Assembly: GCA_001792895.1 (NCBI GenBank) | Contig: MARA01000056.1 | Location: forward strand, 1 to 64,000 | DNA from: Lentinus brumalis | Lineage: Eukaryota; Basidiomycota; Agaricomycetes; Polyporales; Polyporaceae | DNA length: 64,000 nt | Reading direction: 5' to 3' | Shown: piece by piece, positions 43,921 to 55,500 of the stretch | Layout of the letters: every line of letters starts with the position of its first letter | How positions within the stretch are numbered: the stretch's first letter is position 1 | Position numbers and translations under genes: made by a program | Notes under the pieces: generated by a model | The model's database searches: none | What the model was told of the DNA's origin: nothing | The model's input: the letters and a program-made list of their open reading frames with translations, nothing else

Positions 43921-45254
43921 GTCCGTAGAGTCTGTTGGATAACGCGGGTCGATGTGGAAGCCGTAGTCGGCGACGTAGCCTGTAGAATGTGGTGGTGAAG
44001 AGACAAGTTCGGAATCCCGACGCGCCAAACCCGGAGCGAAGCAGGCGCTCGTGGTTGTTCGTCATTATGAAGTGTGTGTGTGGTCGCGAAGAGACGTTGA
44101 GAAGGACTTGACGAAGCAGGTACGCGTACGAGGGGATTGTCATTGCTTATACCAGTGCCAGGTTTGCCGACGCGTGTCGCTACACTAAGTATGTAGAGTA
44201 CGGTCAGCATACAGACCAGACGGGAGGGACAGAAAGAACAGAGAGAATCATCAGACAAAAGGAGACAAAATATCATCACAGGGGAAAGTGGGACTCGGTG
44301 TGGTGAAGCCGGTGAAGCAGATGAAGAGGAGAAGGAGTCACGCATCATGTGTAGTACTAGTACATGGAACGAGACATGCGTATAACAAAGGGAGCGCGTG
44401 AAATGAAAGAACGACGAGATGACAGGCGGGCGAAGACATCGCAGGAACGCGACACCGAACGAAACACGGAACAGGCCAGGAGCCTCCTCTGTGAAGTTGC
44501 CATCTTGAAGGAAGCTGTCGCCGGCGGCGAGATCATCGCGTACTTCGGTGCCAGTGAGCCAAGAGTCGAGCCAGGGCCGTATCCTTACCAGCGGACGAGA
44601 TATGGCCGACCGCGTCCTCGCCGTCGTCGGTCGAGGTTAGTCCGTGAAGATGCTGCTGGGTGCTGCCTGGCATGGCAATCCACGGTGTAGATTGACAGGC
44701 ACGCGCAGAGGCGCAGGTAGAGGTAGGGGGGTGCGAAGTCTCACATACATTGCCAGACATTACATTAGGCTTGAAGGATGCGAGCAAGTCCGAGGTACAC
44801 CAAGAGACGAGTCAAGAAAGGTCGACGAAGGGGGAGTAGAGCGGAGGGGATAGAGGGGCAAGGGATGAGGGGGATCGAGCGGAGCAGAGGATGAGGAACA
44901 TTGAGCGGAGCAGAGGAGCAGGGGGTAATACTAGGGAGATGACACTGGCTAGCGAGAACAAGACGACAAGAAATAATTTACACTATGTGATGCCCGAGTC
45001 TACCGAGACCAAGTTGCGACTATGAGATACAGAGAATGGTAGTACAGGTCTAGTCCGTTGACAGAGTTCAGGAGAGATGCCAATGTACAGTGGTGCGCGC
45101 CGCGCACATTAGCTTGCCGATCCCGTAGCGGGTATCACAGCGTTTTATCCGTGGTCGGAACTAAGACGAGGTGCCAAGAGGTCTTCAAGATCGGAAATGT
45201 CCTGGTGCTGGCTCGAGCAAGTCAAGCACAGGTGAGGTTCTTCGCATCGAGAGC
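43921..45254. other. Intergenic stretch with a purine-rich block
   Basis: No gene seen. At about 44815-44945 the + strand is almost pure purine, with repeated GAGCGGAGCAGAGGA words and runs of four to five G. Such tracts can form G-quadruplexes or H-DNA. The open frame 44364-44690 has charged, low-information content. Confidence 0.45.
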
Positions 45255-45988
45255 TCAGCGGACGAGACAGTTGGCGTAGGCGACACCATTGCCGAGACTG
45301 GTGAGCTGGAAGCCGATGAAGGTGTATCTCAAGTTGATGAGGGAGGCGCGACTGATGTTCGGGGGTACTGTCCCGGAGCAGCAACACCGCAGGACTGCGC
45401 GTTTGCGACATCAACAGGGCTGGCGGGCATCCTCAGCGCAGTGACGAGCTGGGCAACCACGTCGCCGACGGTGAACATGCCGTTACTCGCGATGAGCTCG
45501 ACGGACAGGGCGCCCGGGCCGATGTTGAGGATGAGGCGGTTGACGCGGTGGTTGATCGCGGCCTCGCGAGGAACGGCGCCGCTGAGATGGACGCCATGGC
45601 GGATGTCGAACATGAGCGGGCCCATGCTGCAGTCGAGCAGCGGGTGGAAGTCCGAACGACGCCCAGCTGCCGCGCGATTCTGCGGGCTCTCCGGCGGAGT
45701 CATGAGGCCATCTGCAAGAAACGACAGTCGTTCAGCAAAACATGTCTCCCACAGCGTCACACAATAGAAGGCGAAGCGACAGGAAGCATATCAGAAGTAA
45801 ACCAGTCACGCACAGTGATGGTACGGAGCGAAGGTGCCGGCCGGGGACGGCGCCATGGAGGGATTCGGAGTGTGTGGAGACGGAGGCAGGCCCCGGGATC
45901 CCATATGGGGAGCATGCGTCGGCGTCGACGGAGCTTGCGAGGCCGTCGTGCACTGGCTGAAGCCCGAGCTCGGCGTGTTCAGGTACAT
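45255..45988 (-). CDS. DUF6699-domain protein, about 210 aa, two exons, one frame break
   Basis: Exon 1 (45988-45814) encodes a low-complexity lead and splices with a GTGCGT donor and a TTGCAG acceptor to exon 2 (45711-45255). Domain motifs are FHPLLDC, MFDIRHG, LILNIGPGALSVELIAS and GMFTVGDVVAQLVTAL, then after a frame change RYTFIGFQL and VAYANCLVR before the stop. The change lies at a run of five C (coding strand GTACCCCCG). One more C would give 633 nt and a complete frame. The start at 45988 is chosen because an in-frame TGA lies 21 bp upstream. The domain order matches the gene at 38.4 kb. Confidence 0.75.
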
Positions 45989-46640
45989 ACTGATACCGAT
46001 ATGGGGTCACACGGACGTTGATTGAAGTCCCTAAAGTGCTACGGGGTTGCTGGACGGAGGGAGGGGGCGGAGCAGGAGGCGGCTGGACGGGGAGGGCGGG
46101 CGGCGGGTCGGTTGGGGGGCCATGTCGGTCGGCGGGGCGGGTATAAATGCGTGACAGGCGTGTTTGTGCACGACGTTTGCATCCCGACGCATTCACGCCC
46201 CGACGAGCCCGTCGGGGGGCGCGAGGTCGAGTCATATCACAGAAGGCGTGCGGCACCGTGATAGAAGCCCGTCATGGGAAGCGCATGCTTACCTTATATG
46301 GTAACTTTCCCGACGCCCGCGCCCATACCTGCCAAATGTGGTCCGCCGACTCTTCTCCTTTAGGCAAGTTACCGCCCTCCACCCTGTCCTCGTGTGAGAG
46401 TCACCGCGCAGGCGTGGACAGCGTGACGTTCCAATAATACAAAGACCCGCCTTTTGTCCAAGTATGGCGACGCCGAGCTGTTTGGATCCCGCCGATAATC
46501 AATGGCTGGCTTCCAAATACCAACCCCCTGCCCGCCTATCGCGCCGACGACGGCGGTGGCAGAACTTCTAGTGCTGGAAGACCCGGCGGCGCCCCGTCCG
46601 CTCGGCTGCGCTTCTTTGTTCGCCGTGTCTGCCAGGACGT
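45989..46640. other. Intergenic stretch with a lone TATA box
   Basis: No gene called. GGGTATAAATGCG at 46138-46150 is a good + strand TATA sequence in a GC-rich setting, but no + strand gene follows. 46261-46330 contains TTACCTTATATGGTAAC-like sequence. The short open frames here show no domain. Confidence 0.4.
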
Positions 46641-46654
46641 GTATTTGCAGCAAG

Positions 46655-47225
46655 TCGTCCGAAGTATTCACAGACAGGAGTTGGCGGAGTAGGGTCAGAG
46701 AGGTCCAGCGAATTCAGGGAGCTGAGCGGGATCCAGAATGTAGAAGGCAGCAGAACAGCATTGACAGTAGCGCAAGTAGATGATGGTCGGAGCAGAGTCG
46801 TGAGCAAGCTCTCGCAAGTCGCTCGTCGTAACGAGGACGCCTTTCAGCGCCTATACATCTTGTCCTCCGACGTCGACCTAGGTCGACCTTCCCTCCCTTA
46901 GCAGAGCTTTGTAGTAGCCTGGTCTCCTCGCTGCGGCTCGCAGGATCCTCGCTTTACTGCTGCCCGCTTTGGGACATATGTCCGCAACCCGCAGATGCTG
47001 CGAAAACTACAGTCATCCGCGCCTCCAAATGCTGCAAGATGTCTACATGCCTCTGCTGCCCTTCCTCTGGCCGCCCTCCAGCAGAGGTTCAAAGCGGCCC
47101 CTCGGAGGAAGTCCAAGGATGTGTCAGCGAGAGATGAGGAGGACGAAGCGGTCGACGCGAAGACTACAGCGCGAGGTACGTTCCGTGTTCACGACATCCT
47201 CGAAGTGTGCGACGTAGTCGGATAG
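46655..47225 (+). pseudogene. Duplicated 5' end of the DNA polymerase gamma gene (copy 1, truncated)
   Basis: Aligns with 51985-52515: identical or near-identical runs include TATTCACAGACA, GGGTCAGAGAGGTCCAGCGAA, AGCATTGACAGTAGCGCAAGTAGATG, GAGGACGCCTTTCAGCGCCTATACATCTT and the presequence-coding part. An ATG at 46995 gives the same mitochondrial presequence (MLRKLQSSAPPNAARCLHAS) as MIP1 exon 1 and continues in frame to a GTACGT donor at about 47175. Nothing of the polymerase follows, so it is a 5' remnant. Its exon is open where the intact copy's exon has a frame break, which makes it a useful reference. Confidence 0.85.
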
Positions 47226-47969
47226 GAGCGCGATACTCTACTCTGCGACTGTTTTATGCTGCAATCACATATGTATCGCAAACTGGTGCCATGGGGACTC
47301 TCACGGAAGGGGTTCAACGGACATACCGTCCTGTCTTGAATTGGACGTCAAGGGATCTTGGACGTCCAGTGGATTAGCGTCAGTTTTGTCCATCGCATTT
47401 GTCGTCCTCGCTCGAGCGATGGCCAGTCACATGCACACCCCACTCGTCCGATGCTTCACGAGTCCCGATGCGCATGAGGGCAAAAAGAGCCCTGTCTGAA
47501 CGGGGAGCGCACGCAGAGATGCGTCTCAGCCGCAGAGAATTCGACGCTATCATCTATGTAGTAGTGTAGTACGAAATAAGGAGGCTGAACGTGGAAGGTG
47601 CCGCGTTCCTGGGCAGCCCAGTGAAACCGTAGTCTCTGTCCCATGATTGAGGCGTATGTGCTGGAGCTGAAGTTCTGTCGTTTCGAGCTATCAAAGCTCC
47701 GTTTCGCTCTGTGGGTCCATCTGCTAATGACCTCTATAGTGTTAGTCACCTATCCGACGACGCGCGGGGTGCTCGACACGAACGTCCTGTGCAAACCGAC
47801 GTGGCTTGGCGAGACAGAACCTCACCCTGGCCTCACTACTCGCCGGGGAGGTACTTAGGGCCCGTCAAGCTGCCTTGCAGATCCAGCATCCCATCAAATA
47901 CGAAACCTTCGCTCCCTCCCCTCTCGACTCCATATCTTGATCCTCCCTTACATCGGACCGAAATAGCAC
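47226..47969. other. Intergenic stretch, 0.7 kb
   Basis: No gene seen apart from short frames (47643-47858 and the - strand frame 47456-47749) without motifs. ATGGGGACTC, TTGGACGTC and GGATCTTGGACGTCC near 47290-47360 form small imperfect repeats. Confidence 0.4.
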
Positions 47970-48774
47970 CGACCACCAGGCTTATCACTGGGTGAGCTCC
48001 AGCCGGCTTTGCAACCTTTCGGCAACTGATCCACCGTTTCCAAGACTTCTCGCGGCATTGGTCTCGCGCTCGTCGCGCGACTCCTCCAGGACCCCTCTAA
48101 CCTGGTCGTCGCCGCATGCCGCAACCCTGAGCGCGCACCTACTCTCAAGGCCCACACGAAAGGCCCTCTCCACGTCGTCCAGACAGACGTGAATGACGCT
48201 ACCTCTATCCGCGCATCCTTCCTTGAAGCAGCGGCTATCGTCGACGAGCTAGGGCCTTCAGCATCGAACACCCACACCATAATCCCGGGAACGTCGTCGG
48301 ACTCGCGGTAGTCAGTCAGGTTTTCGTCCCGCTCGTCGAGAGGAGTCACAAGAAAACGATCATCAACGTCTCGAGCTTCCTCGCTAGCATGGGCCACGGG
48401 AATGGCGTGATGTTCACGTCGTATCCTCTTGCGAAGACGGCTCTCAACATGCTGGTACGTCGTCTGCCGTGCTCTCGACGGTGGCCTAGGGGAGACTAGT
48501 CAATGACATGGCGTAGACGCACAAGCAGGCTCAGGAGCGTCCTGGGCTGACGATTGTCTGCTTGACCCGGGTTGGGTCCAGATTGGTGAGGGTCACTTTT
48601 CCTTGAAATTTTAGCTCCTTGTTGTTGACTGCTCCGTTGCCAGACATGGGCGGACCTGACGCCCCGGTCACGATCAAGGAGTGTATCGAAGGCATTACAA
48701 AAGTCATCTGCTCCTTGACTCGGCCCGACTCCGGGGCCTTCAAACGCTACACCGGAGTGCCGATTCCATGGTGA
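47970..48774 (+). pseudogene. Short-chain dehydrogenase/reductase, broken copy
   Basis: Recognisable pieces in order: RLITG before an intron at about 47993, SRGIGLALVARLLQDPSNLVV with the Rossmann glycine motif, VVQTDVNDATSIRASF, then after a frame change and loss of about 30 residues VVSQVFVPLVERSHKKTIINVSSF. Next comes SYPLAKTALNML with Tyr-x3-Lys of the catalytic site, an intron, QERPGLTIVCL, and the tail DMGGPDAPVTIK...FKRYTGVPIPW ending at 48774. The NNAG segment is missing and an in-frame TAG (48309) and frame shift sit between the halves. Such enzymes are NAD(P)-dependent oxidoreductases; this copy is unlikely to work. Confidence 0.75.
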
Positions 48775-49330
48775 ACGCTGGACTGGGACTACCCTTCAAA
48801 GCTTCAGGCCGGAGGAATGTGGACAGCTGCAAATGCTACAGTGGTGCATCCTCGTCTTGCCCGAAGAGTATACGGCGCTTTGTGATGCGACCGTCGCGCA
48901 GTTGCGGCGTGTCTAGCAGCATCGTATCGCGCCGCTAGTGTGCGGCGCGAGCTAAATGTTGCCACTAGCGGCATACTGTACGATTCTGCCCGCGCGGATC
49001 GTATATACTCGGTGCTGAAGCTTGAAGCATTGTCCTGCAGTGATACGTCAGCTCATCATGTAGGCGAGGGCGGCGTACCCTGCGTGTGTGCCGAGCGCGA
49101 TCCCTAAGTACATTCATGCGTCCGCAGAACGAAGCCGAGTAGCGGCCCCCGGATCCCTCGATCCGCCTGAACTGAAACGACGTTGTCTCTGACACTGCCG
49201 CGCCGCAACATACCGCGCATATGCAGGGCGTTGGAGATTGTGAGAGTTAAGACCCGGTATGGTGTCCAGAGTGCTGGCTGCCACAATTAGTATACAATTG
49301 TTGTGCCATCGGGATTTGAGGTCACCGAGA
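48775..49330. other. Intergenic stretch upstream of the hydrophobin gene
   Basis: No gene seen. The last 150 bp is the hydrophobin promoter region. Confidence 0.45.
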
Positions 49331-49338
49331 TATAAAAA
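49331..49338 (+). promoter_or_regulatory. TATA box of the hydrophobin gene
   Basis: TATAAAAA, 109 bp before the start codon, in the context GTCACCGAGATATAAAAACCC. A CT-rich leader follows. Confidence 0.7.
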
Positions 49339-49439
49339 CCCAGACTGACCATCCTCTCTCCTCCGGGTTCAAGCCTGAGTGCCTGCGCTCTCGCGAACTC
49401 TCCGCTTTGCAGCATATCATTCCTCCCGCAAGCCTCATC

Positions 49440-49877
49440 ATGTGCTACTACTATCGCATCGTCGCACTCGCTGTCGTAACAATGCCCTTCCTTGTAGCCT
49501 CCGCTGCCAGCCCCGGCGAGCTCCAGCGTGCCTGTGCAAGCATTGGAAAGACTGTCAAGTGCTGTGCAGCGGTAAGCACTCTCTTCTACAATGTCTTTGC
49601 TTCTCATTCATTGGAACTAACTGACTCCTTCTACCTGTACGAAATGATGGCGCAGACTGCGGAGGGGACCGGAGTGCTCTGTGCAACACCTCGTGGCGTC
49701 GCATTTGTTGAGGATTCTGGGGACCCCTGTCTTCAAAGCGGGGTGGCCATGTGCTGCTCGACGAATCTCGTGAGTTTTTCCGCATACGCATCGACCATGA
49801 TTGTTTGCTCACCTGGTTGTTCCCACTGGTAGCTGGGTGTTGTTTCCCTCGGTTGCACCGTCCCTCCAGTCACCTAG
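49440..49877 (+). CDS. Small hydrophobin with class II-like cysteine spacing, 96 aa
   Basis: Exons 49440-49571, 49656-49769 and 49833-49877 total 291 nt in frame, with GTAAGC and GTGAGT donors and CAG/TAG acceptors. A signal peptide (MCYYYRIVALAVVTMPFLVASA) leads to a mature part of about 74 residues with eight Cys in the hydrophobin order C, CC, C, C, CC, C. The gaps are 8, 10, 15, 7 and 11 residues. Class II hydrophobins have about 9, 11, 16, 8 and 10, while class I has at least 19 in the second gap, so the pattern is class II-like. The segment CCSTNLLGVVSLGC resembles the class II CC...L..G...LC end. Hydrophobins assemble at air-water and wall surfaces; membrane-forming behaviour cannot be told from the sequence. 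The gene has its own TATA box. Confidence 0.75.
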
Positions 49878-51984
49878 TCGAGAACACCATGGCAGATGGA
49901 GAGTTGTGCGCTCATAAACGATAATTAGCGGATATAATGCACAGACTTCTGAAGGATGAGGGGGCGGAGTCATGGATGTATTGCTGTCGATCGAACCGCC
50001 GTTAACCACAATACTCCTTGTCAATTCATGATCGATTTGCTCTTCCTTGACACGCTCCCGCATTAAAGTAGAGGAGTAATCATGATTGAGGAAAGCGTCA
50101 ATGGTCGTGCAACGCGTACTTTTGAAGTTGCCCTACGATGCGGGCTGCCCATACTTTTCACCTTCTTGCCTCGAAGGTCATATATACTTCACGATTGTCA
50201 CGGTCTGAAGCTTGTTCTCTAACCTTGATTCGCTTTCGCCATGCAGGCGCGACCACGCAACAGTGGGCCCTGGCGGCGACGGATCCCCTTGCGCATCCTC
50301 TAAATAACTTGGGTAGATTGCCTCAAGGTTCGTTACAGCGCTGGAAGACCCCTTGCTCATGCCGTTTACCACCCTCAATATCATAATCAAGTGCAACGTA
50401 CTCTGAACATCCGGAAGAACGCTCAGCTTGATTAATGGGATGGGATGTCGCCTTGGAACGTATAAATAGCGGCCGGGAAGCACGGTTCGGCCCACCGACG
50501 ATCTCAGTCCTAGCGTGAGCTGAAGTAAGCGTGATGGTCGTGACGGATCGTGACACACAGTGACGTGCCCCGCCACCCAAAGCAGCAGGTGCTTGCTCTG
50601 CGAGTTCTGAGCTCAGTTTTGCTCGTAGAAATCCAGAAAAAGCGGCACAATGTATTATAAGCAAATTTCTACTCAATGGCATAAATGAGCCGCAGGCAGA
50701 GCCCAGACTGAGCACCATGCACGCCAAGAGGAGGGTGCGTAAGCGCCCGGGAGGTCGCGCGCGCGAGGGCGCGCCAAAGGACTGTAACTGATGGAAAAGG
50801 ACCGTAACTTGGCGCGCTGGGACTGTGACTCGTCCGGGAGGAAGGGGGTTTCCACCCCCGCCAATCTGGCAGCGAACCCCGCGAGAACGCGAAGGCAGCG
50901 GCGACCGCCAGGTGCGAGTTCCAGTCCTCGCGTAACTGAGAGCACTCCCACGGGGGCGCGAGCGGCCGGAGCGCCCGTCTGTCACTCTCTACCAATCGGG
51001 CAATGTCACGCATATTTTGCTCCTATTTTGGCAACTGGAGCGATCGAGGAGACTGTAACTCTCCTCATCCCTCCGAGCCTGTCCCTCTTCCAACGCGTGA
51101 CAGACTGGGACTTGGCGCCCAAAAGGACTGCAACTCGCCCGAGAGAAGCACTCGGCGATGGGTTGCTTTCCTGCTTATCTCTCGTAGCGAGAAGCTTGAT
51201 AAGTCTGTTGAAGAGGAAGGTCGATGCTTAATTGCATTACATGATACACACTCGTACTTAAATTGTCAGCCGGAACACCTCTCGGCTCTGAAGCCGGCTC
51301 TCTGACCAACAGCCCTTGCCCCGACTTTTAGTGGCGCCATGTTTACTGCCGTTGACCGCAAGACTGCTTCAGAATCGGTGTGCCAGCCAAAGCAGATTCT
51401 GCAAGCTGTATGTACGTGTCTGATCACTGAGGCAGCTATGACGAACCTTTTCAGTCCGAGCGATGGTTACGTAGGATGCGTCCAGCACGAGCGTCCGCGC
51501 CGGATTAACAGGGTCACAACCGTGGATCCAAAGCAACCGTCTATGTCGAACGCGCTCCGTTGAGCCTGCCATTGCGAGACGTGATCCTCGGGACAGTTGT
51601 GGGATGCGTGCAATAGGTTCTGACCCTGCTCTTGGACGAACGACACGAAGCTGAGGCCGCTACTCACTGCGGCCCAGGTTTCCTGACCGGAGCATAGAGC
51701 GACCTGTATGACGGCAAAGCGGCTGACTACACCATCCCATAGGAACGTAAGCGTAAACGGGGGATCCAAAGAGTCGGGAGTCGGTCTAGTTTGTGACGCG
51801 TCGTTGCCAGTATGCATACACGCCCCAGACTCGCGCAGAAACTTCTGAATGTGATCCTCATCGAAGCAAAAAAAGGCGCATTAGAGGAAAGCTGGACTGG
51901 CATCGCAGGGATGAAGACTGTGCGAGGGTCTGGCAGTTGACCAGGGAGTTGAGGTCGATGTCGGATGAGGATTTCTCGCGGGAG
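49878..51984. other. Intergenic stretch, 2.1 kb, partly repetitive
   Basis: No supported gene. A TATAAATA at about 50461 in a GC-rich setting suggests a promoter, but no gene follows. The region 50770-51145 carries a scattered GGACYGTAACT-like word. The - strand frame 51467-51817 has protein-like composition but no motif or splice partner. Confidence 0.4.
50775..51145. repeat. Cluster of GGACTGTAACT-like words
   Basis: Variants occur near 50780 (GGACTGTAACT), 50798 (GGACCGTAACT), 50819 (GGACTGTGACT), 51050 (AGACTGTAACT) and 51123 (GGACTGCAACT), with an inverted-looking AGTCCTCGCGTAACT near 50921. Several are followed by TGGCGC or TCGCC. The spacing is irregular, unlike a simple tandem repeat. 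Confidence 0.6.
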
Positions 51985-52515
51985 GTCGTCCGCAGTATTC
52001 ACAGACACGAGTCGGCGGAAAAGGGTCAGAGAGGTCCAGCGAAGGCAGGGAGCCAGCAGAAGAGCATTGACAGTAGCGCAAGTAGATGGTGGTCGAAGCA
52101 GAGTCGCTCGCGAGCTCTCGCATGTCGCTCGTCGTCAGTGACAGCGAGGACGCCTTTCAGCGCCTATACATCTTATCCTCCGACGCCGACCTTCCCTCCC
52201 TTAGCAGAGCTTCGCATCCTCCTGGTCTCCTCGCTGCGGCCCGCAGGATCCTCGCTTTACGGCTGCCCGCCTTGGGACATATGTCCGTGACCCGCAGATG
52301 CTGCGAACACTACAGTCATCCGCGCCTCCAAATGCTGCAAGATGTCTACATGCCTCTGCTCCCCTTCCTCTGGCCGCTCTCCAGCAGAAGCTCAAGGTGC
52401 CCCGCGCAAAGGGCATCAGGGAGTCTCAGCGAGAGACGAGGATGAAGCGGTCGTTGAAAAGAGTGCAGCGCGAGGTATGTTCTCTTTTCGCGGTTCGAGA
52501 GTATGAGAAGTAGCC
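51985..52515 (+). repeat. Duplicated MIP1 5' region (copy 2, attached to the full gene)
   Basis: Partner of 46655-47225 in the same orientation. The two copies are about 5.3 kb apart and enclose the dehydrogenase remnant and the hydrophobin gene. Copy 2 leads into the complete polymerase gene. Confidence 0.85.
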
Positions 52516-55500
52516 GGATAGGAGCGAGCGCGTTTGTGCTTTGAGTTCATTGCTACTTGCGCTACTGCCCAGATCGAGTCTATCTTCTCTTCTAGCTACA
52601 AGCCTCATGCTTACAGACAATTGTCCAGGTATCCCAAGATTCAAGCGCAACGAGGTGGGAGTGCAGCTCCTGTCCAGGAAGCTCCACGAGCAGATCTTCC
52701 GCAACGTCTCGTTCCCGCGCCCGCCCCCCTCGTACGTCCGCATCGCGCAGAACCATCTCAAGGAGCACGGACTCGACCCCGCACAGGGCTCAGTCCTCCC
52801 GGACATCGGCTTCACACTACCCCCGCTTCAGGGCAGAACGCTCGATGAGCACTTCTACCGCCTCGGAAGCTCCGCCGCGCAGCCATGGCTCGCCCTCGCG
52901 CAGGACCTCGCAGCAGCGCAGCTTCCGCCGAAGCCCGACGACTGGCACATCCAGGCCGGATGGACGCGCTACTCGTTCATGCCGGACGGATCGAGCTACA
53001 GCGAGCACGTCGAGTGTCCGGAGTTTGACGGGAAGCCGGAACAGATGCTCGTCTTCGACGTCGAGACCATGCCTGAGTACCACGAATATGCGGTCATGGC
53101 GTGCGCGGTGTCGAAGAACGCGTGGTACTCGTGGATCTCGCCCTGGCTGCTCGGCGAGACGGACGACCCGCGCCAGCTCGTGCCCCTCGGCGACCCCACC
53201 GTCCCGCGCCTCGTCGTCGGACACAACGTGTCGTACGACCGCAAGCGCGTGCTCGAGGAGTACAACATTAACGGGACGCAGACGCGGTTCATGGACACGA
53301 TGGCGCTGCACGTCGCGGTCAAGGGCATTTCGTCGCACCAGCGGCCGGCGTGGATGAAGTACCGCAAGTCGAAGGCACAGGAGCAGGAGCAGCGCGAAGA
53401 GGCGATCGAGACCGTCTACACGCTCATGCAGGAGGCGGAGGAGCGCCTCCAGCAGGAGAGCGACCCCGACGGCAGGGCGCACATCGAGCGGCTGGTGCGG
53501 GAGATGGAGGAGAGCCTGCCCTCGCTGCAGGCCGGGCTCCAGCCAGTCGAGACGGACGGAGACGCGGTCGAGCGCTGGGAGGACCTGACGTCGGCGAACT
53601 CGCTCGCGGATGTCGCGGAGCTGCACTGCGGCATCACGATGGACAAGGAGGTCCGCAACGACTTCATGACGTCCACCCCGGAGGAGATCCGCGATGGCCT
53701 GCACTCGTACCTCGACTACTGCTCGAGCGATTGTGCGGTCACGCATGCGGTGTTCGCGAAGGTCCTGCCAGACTTCCTGTCTGCGTGCCCGAGCCCGGTG
53801 TCGTTTGCGGGTGTGCTGACGATGGGCTCGGCGCTGCTGCCGGTCAACGAGGAGTGGGAGGCGTACATCGCGAACGCCGAGCGCACGTACCATGAGCTGG
53901 AGGACAAGGTCAAAGGCCGCCTCGTCGACCTCGCGCACGAGGCGAAGGAGCTAATGGAGAGCGGGAAGTGGAAGGATGACCCGTGGCTCGCACAGCTGGA
54001 TTGGACGCCGAAGGTCGCCGGGAAGTCGAGGGGTGTCGTGCCTGAGGTAGGTTGTCTCTGTCCCCATCGCGTTCGCTCACGTCTGACATCGTATATAGGA
54101 AATCACTGCAGAACCGACCCCAGAACAGGCTCAGCCGGACGAAGCGTCGTCGAAGCCTGTGGAAGTACCGCATGGGGCGCCGAAGTGGTACGCGGAGCTG
54201 CTCTCCGATCCCTTTCAAGCATCTGTGGTCAACCGGATACTGCCGCTCCTCCTGCGCATATCGCACGACGGCAATCCTTTGCAGTACTCCACCTCTGTCG
54301 GTTGGCACTCCTCGGTTGGTGGAGAGGTATGGACACCGGGCGCGGGCAAGAAAGTTCTCTCCGTCCTCGGTGTCACCGTTGGGCTTCCCCAGCTTAAGAG
54401 TGGTCGTCTAGGCGTCATCGACAAAGAACTTGCGATAAACATCGCGTCTGGCGTACACTCCGACGAGACGAAGGAGAAAATTCTGCGCTTGGCGAAGGCT
54501 GCTCTTGAGATGCCGTCGGAGGAGGTCGAGAACGACCCCTGGTTGAGCCAGTTGGACTGGAAGGTATATAAGCCTAGGCGACAGTCTGCAACGACGTTAG
54601 AGCCATCGGTGTCGGCAGCAGCGGCTCCTCAGCGCAAGAAAGCTGCGGAGAAGAAGCTCAAGCCGCCGCCCGTCCACTGGCCGAAGTGGTATTGGGACCT
54701 TGCGAAGCCGAAGAAGGACTGCGCTCCGGGGACGCTCGACCTCACGGTGCGGAATCGCTTTGCACCCATCCTGCTTCGTCTCTCATGGCAGGGCTGGCCG
54801 CTGTTTCACTCGCGCGAGCACGGGTGGACGTTCCGCGTGCCCAAGAAAGCGGAGTTTCAGACGCGGGCGTCCCCGCTGACATTCGAGGACCCGGCGGACG
54901 CCGCGCTGCACAACGCGACCGCGCATCACACGTTCTACAAGCTGCCGCACAAGGACGGGGAGAAGGCGAACGTCGGGAGCCCGCTCGGCAAGACGTTCAT
55001 GAAGTTCGCGCAGGACGGGACGCTTGCGAGCCCGTTCAAGGAGGCGACGGACGCGCTGGACATGAACGCGCAGTGCAGCTACTGGATCTCCGCCCGTGAC
55101 CGCGTCATGAAGCAGATGGTGGTCTGGCAGGCTGAGAAGGGCGAGAACACGCCCCTGGACATCGGCATCCCGCCCCCGCAGGAGGAGGGCAAGAAATGGG
55201 GCATCATCCTCCCGCAGGTCATCACGATGGGCACCGTCACCCGCCGGGCGATCGAGAAGACGTGGCTCACGGCGAGCAACGCGAAGAAGAACCGGGTCGG
55301 GTCTGAGCTCAAGGCCATGGTGCGCGCCCCGCCGGGCTACGCGATCGTCGGGGCGGATGTCGACTCGGAGGAGCTCTGGATCTCGAGCGTTATGGGTGAC
55401 GCGCAGTTCGGCTTGCATGGGGCGACGGCGATTGGGTGGATGACGCTCGAGGGCACCAAGGCGGCGGGCACGGACTTGCACTCGAAGACGGCCAGCATTC

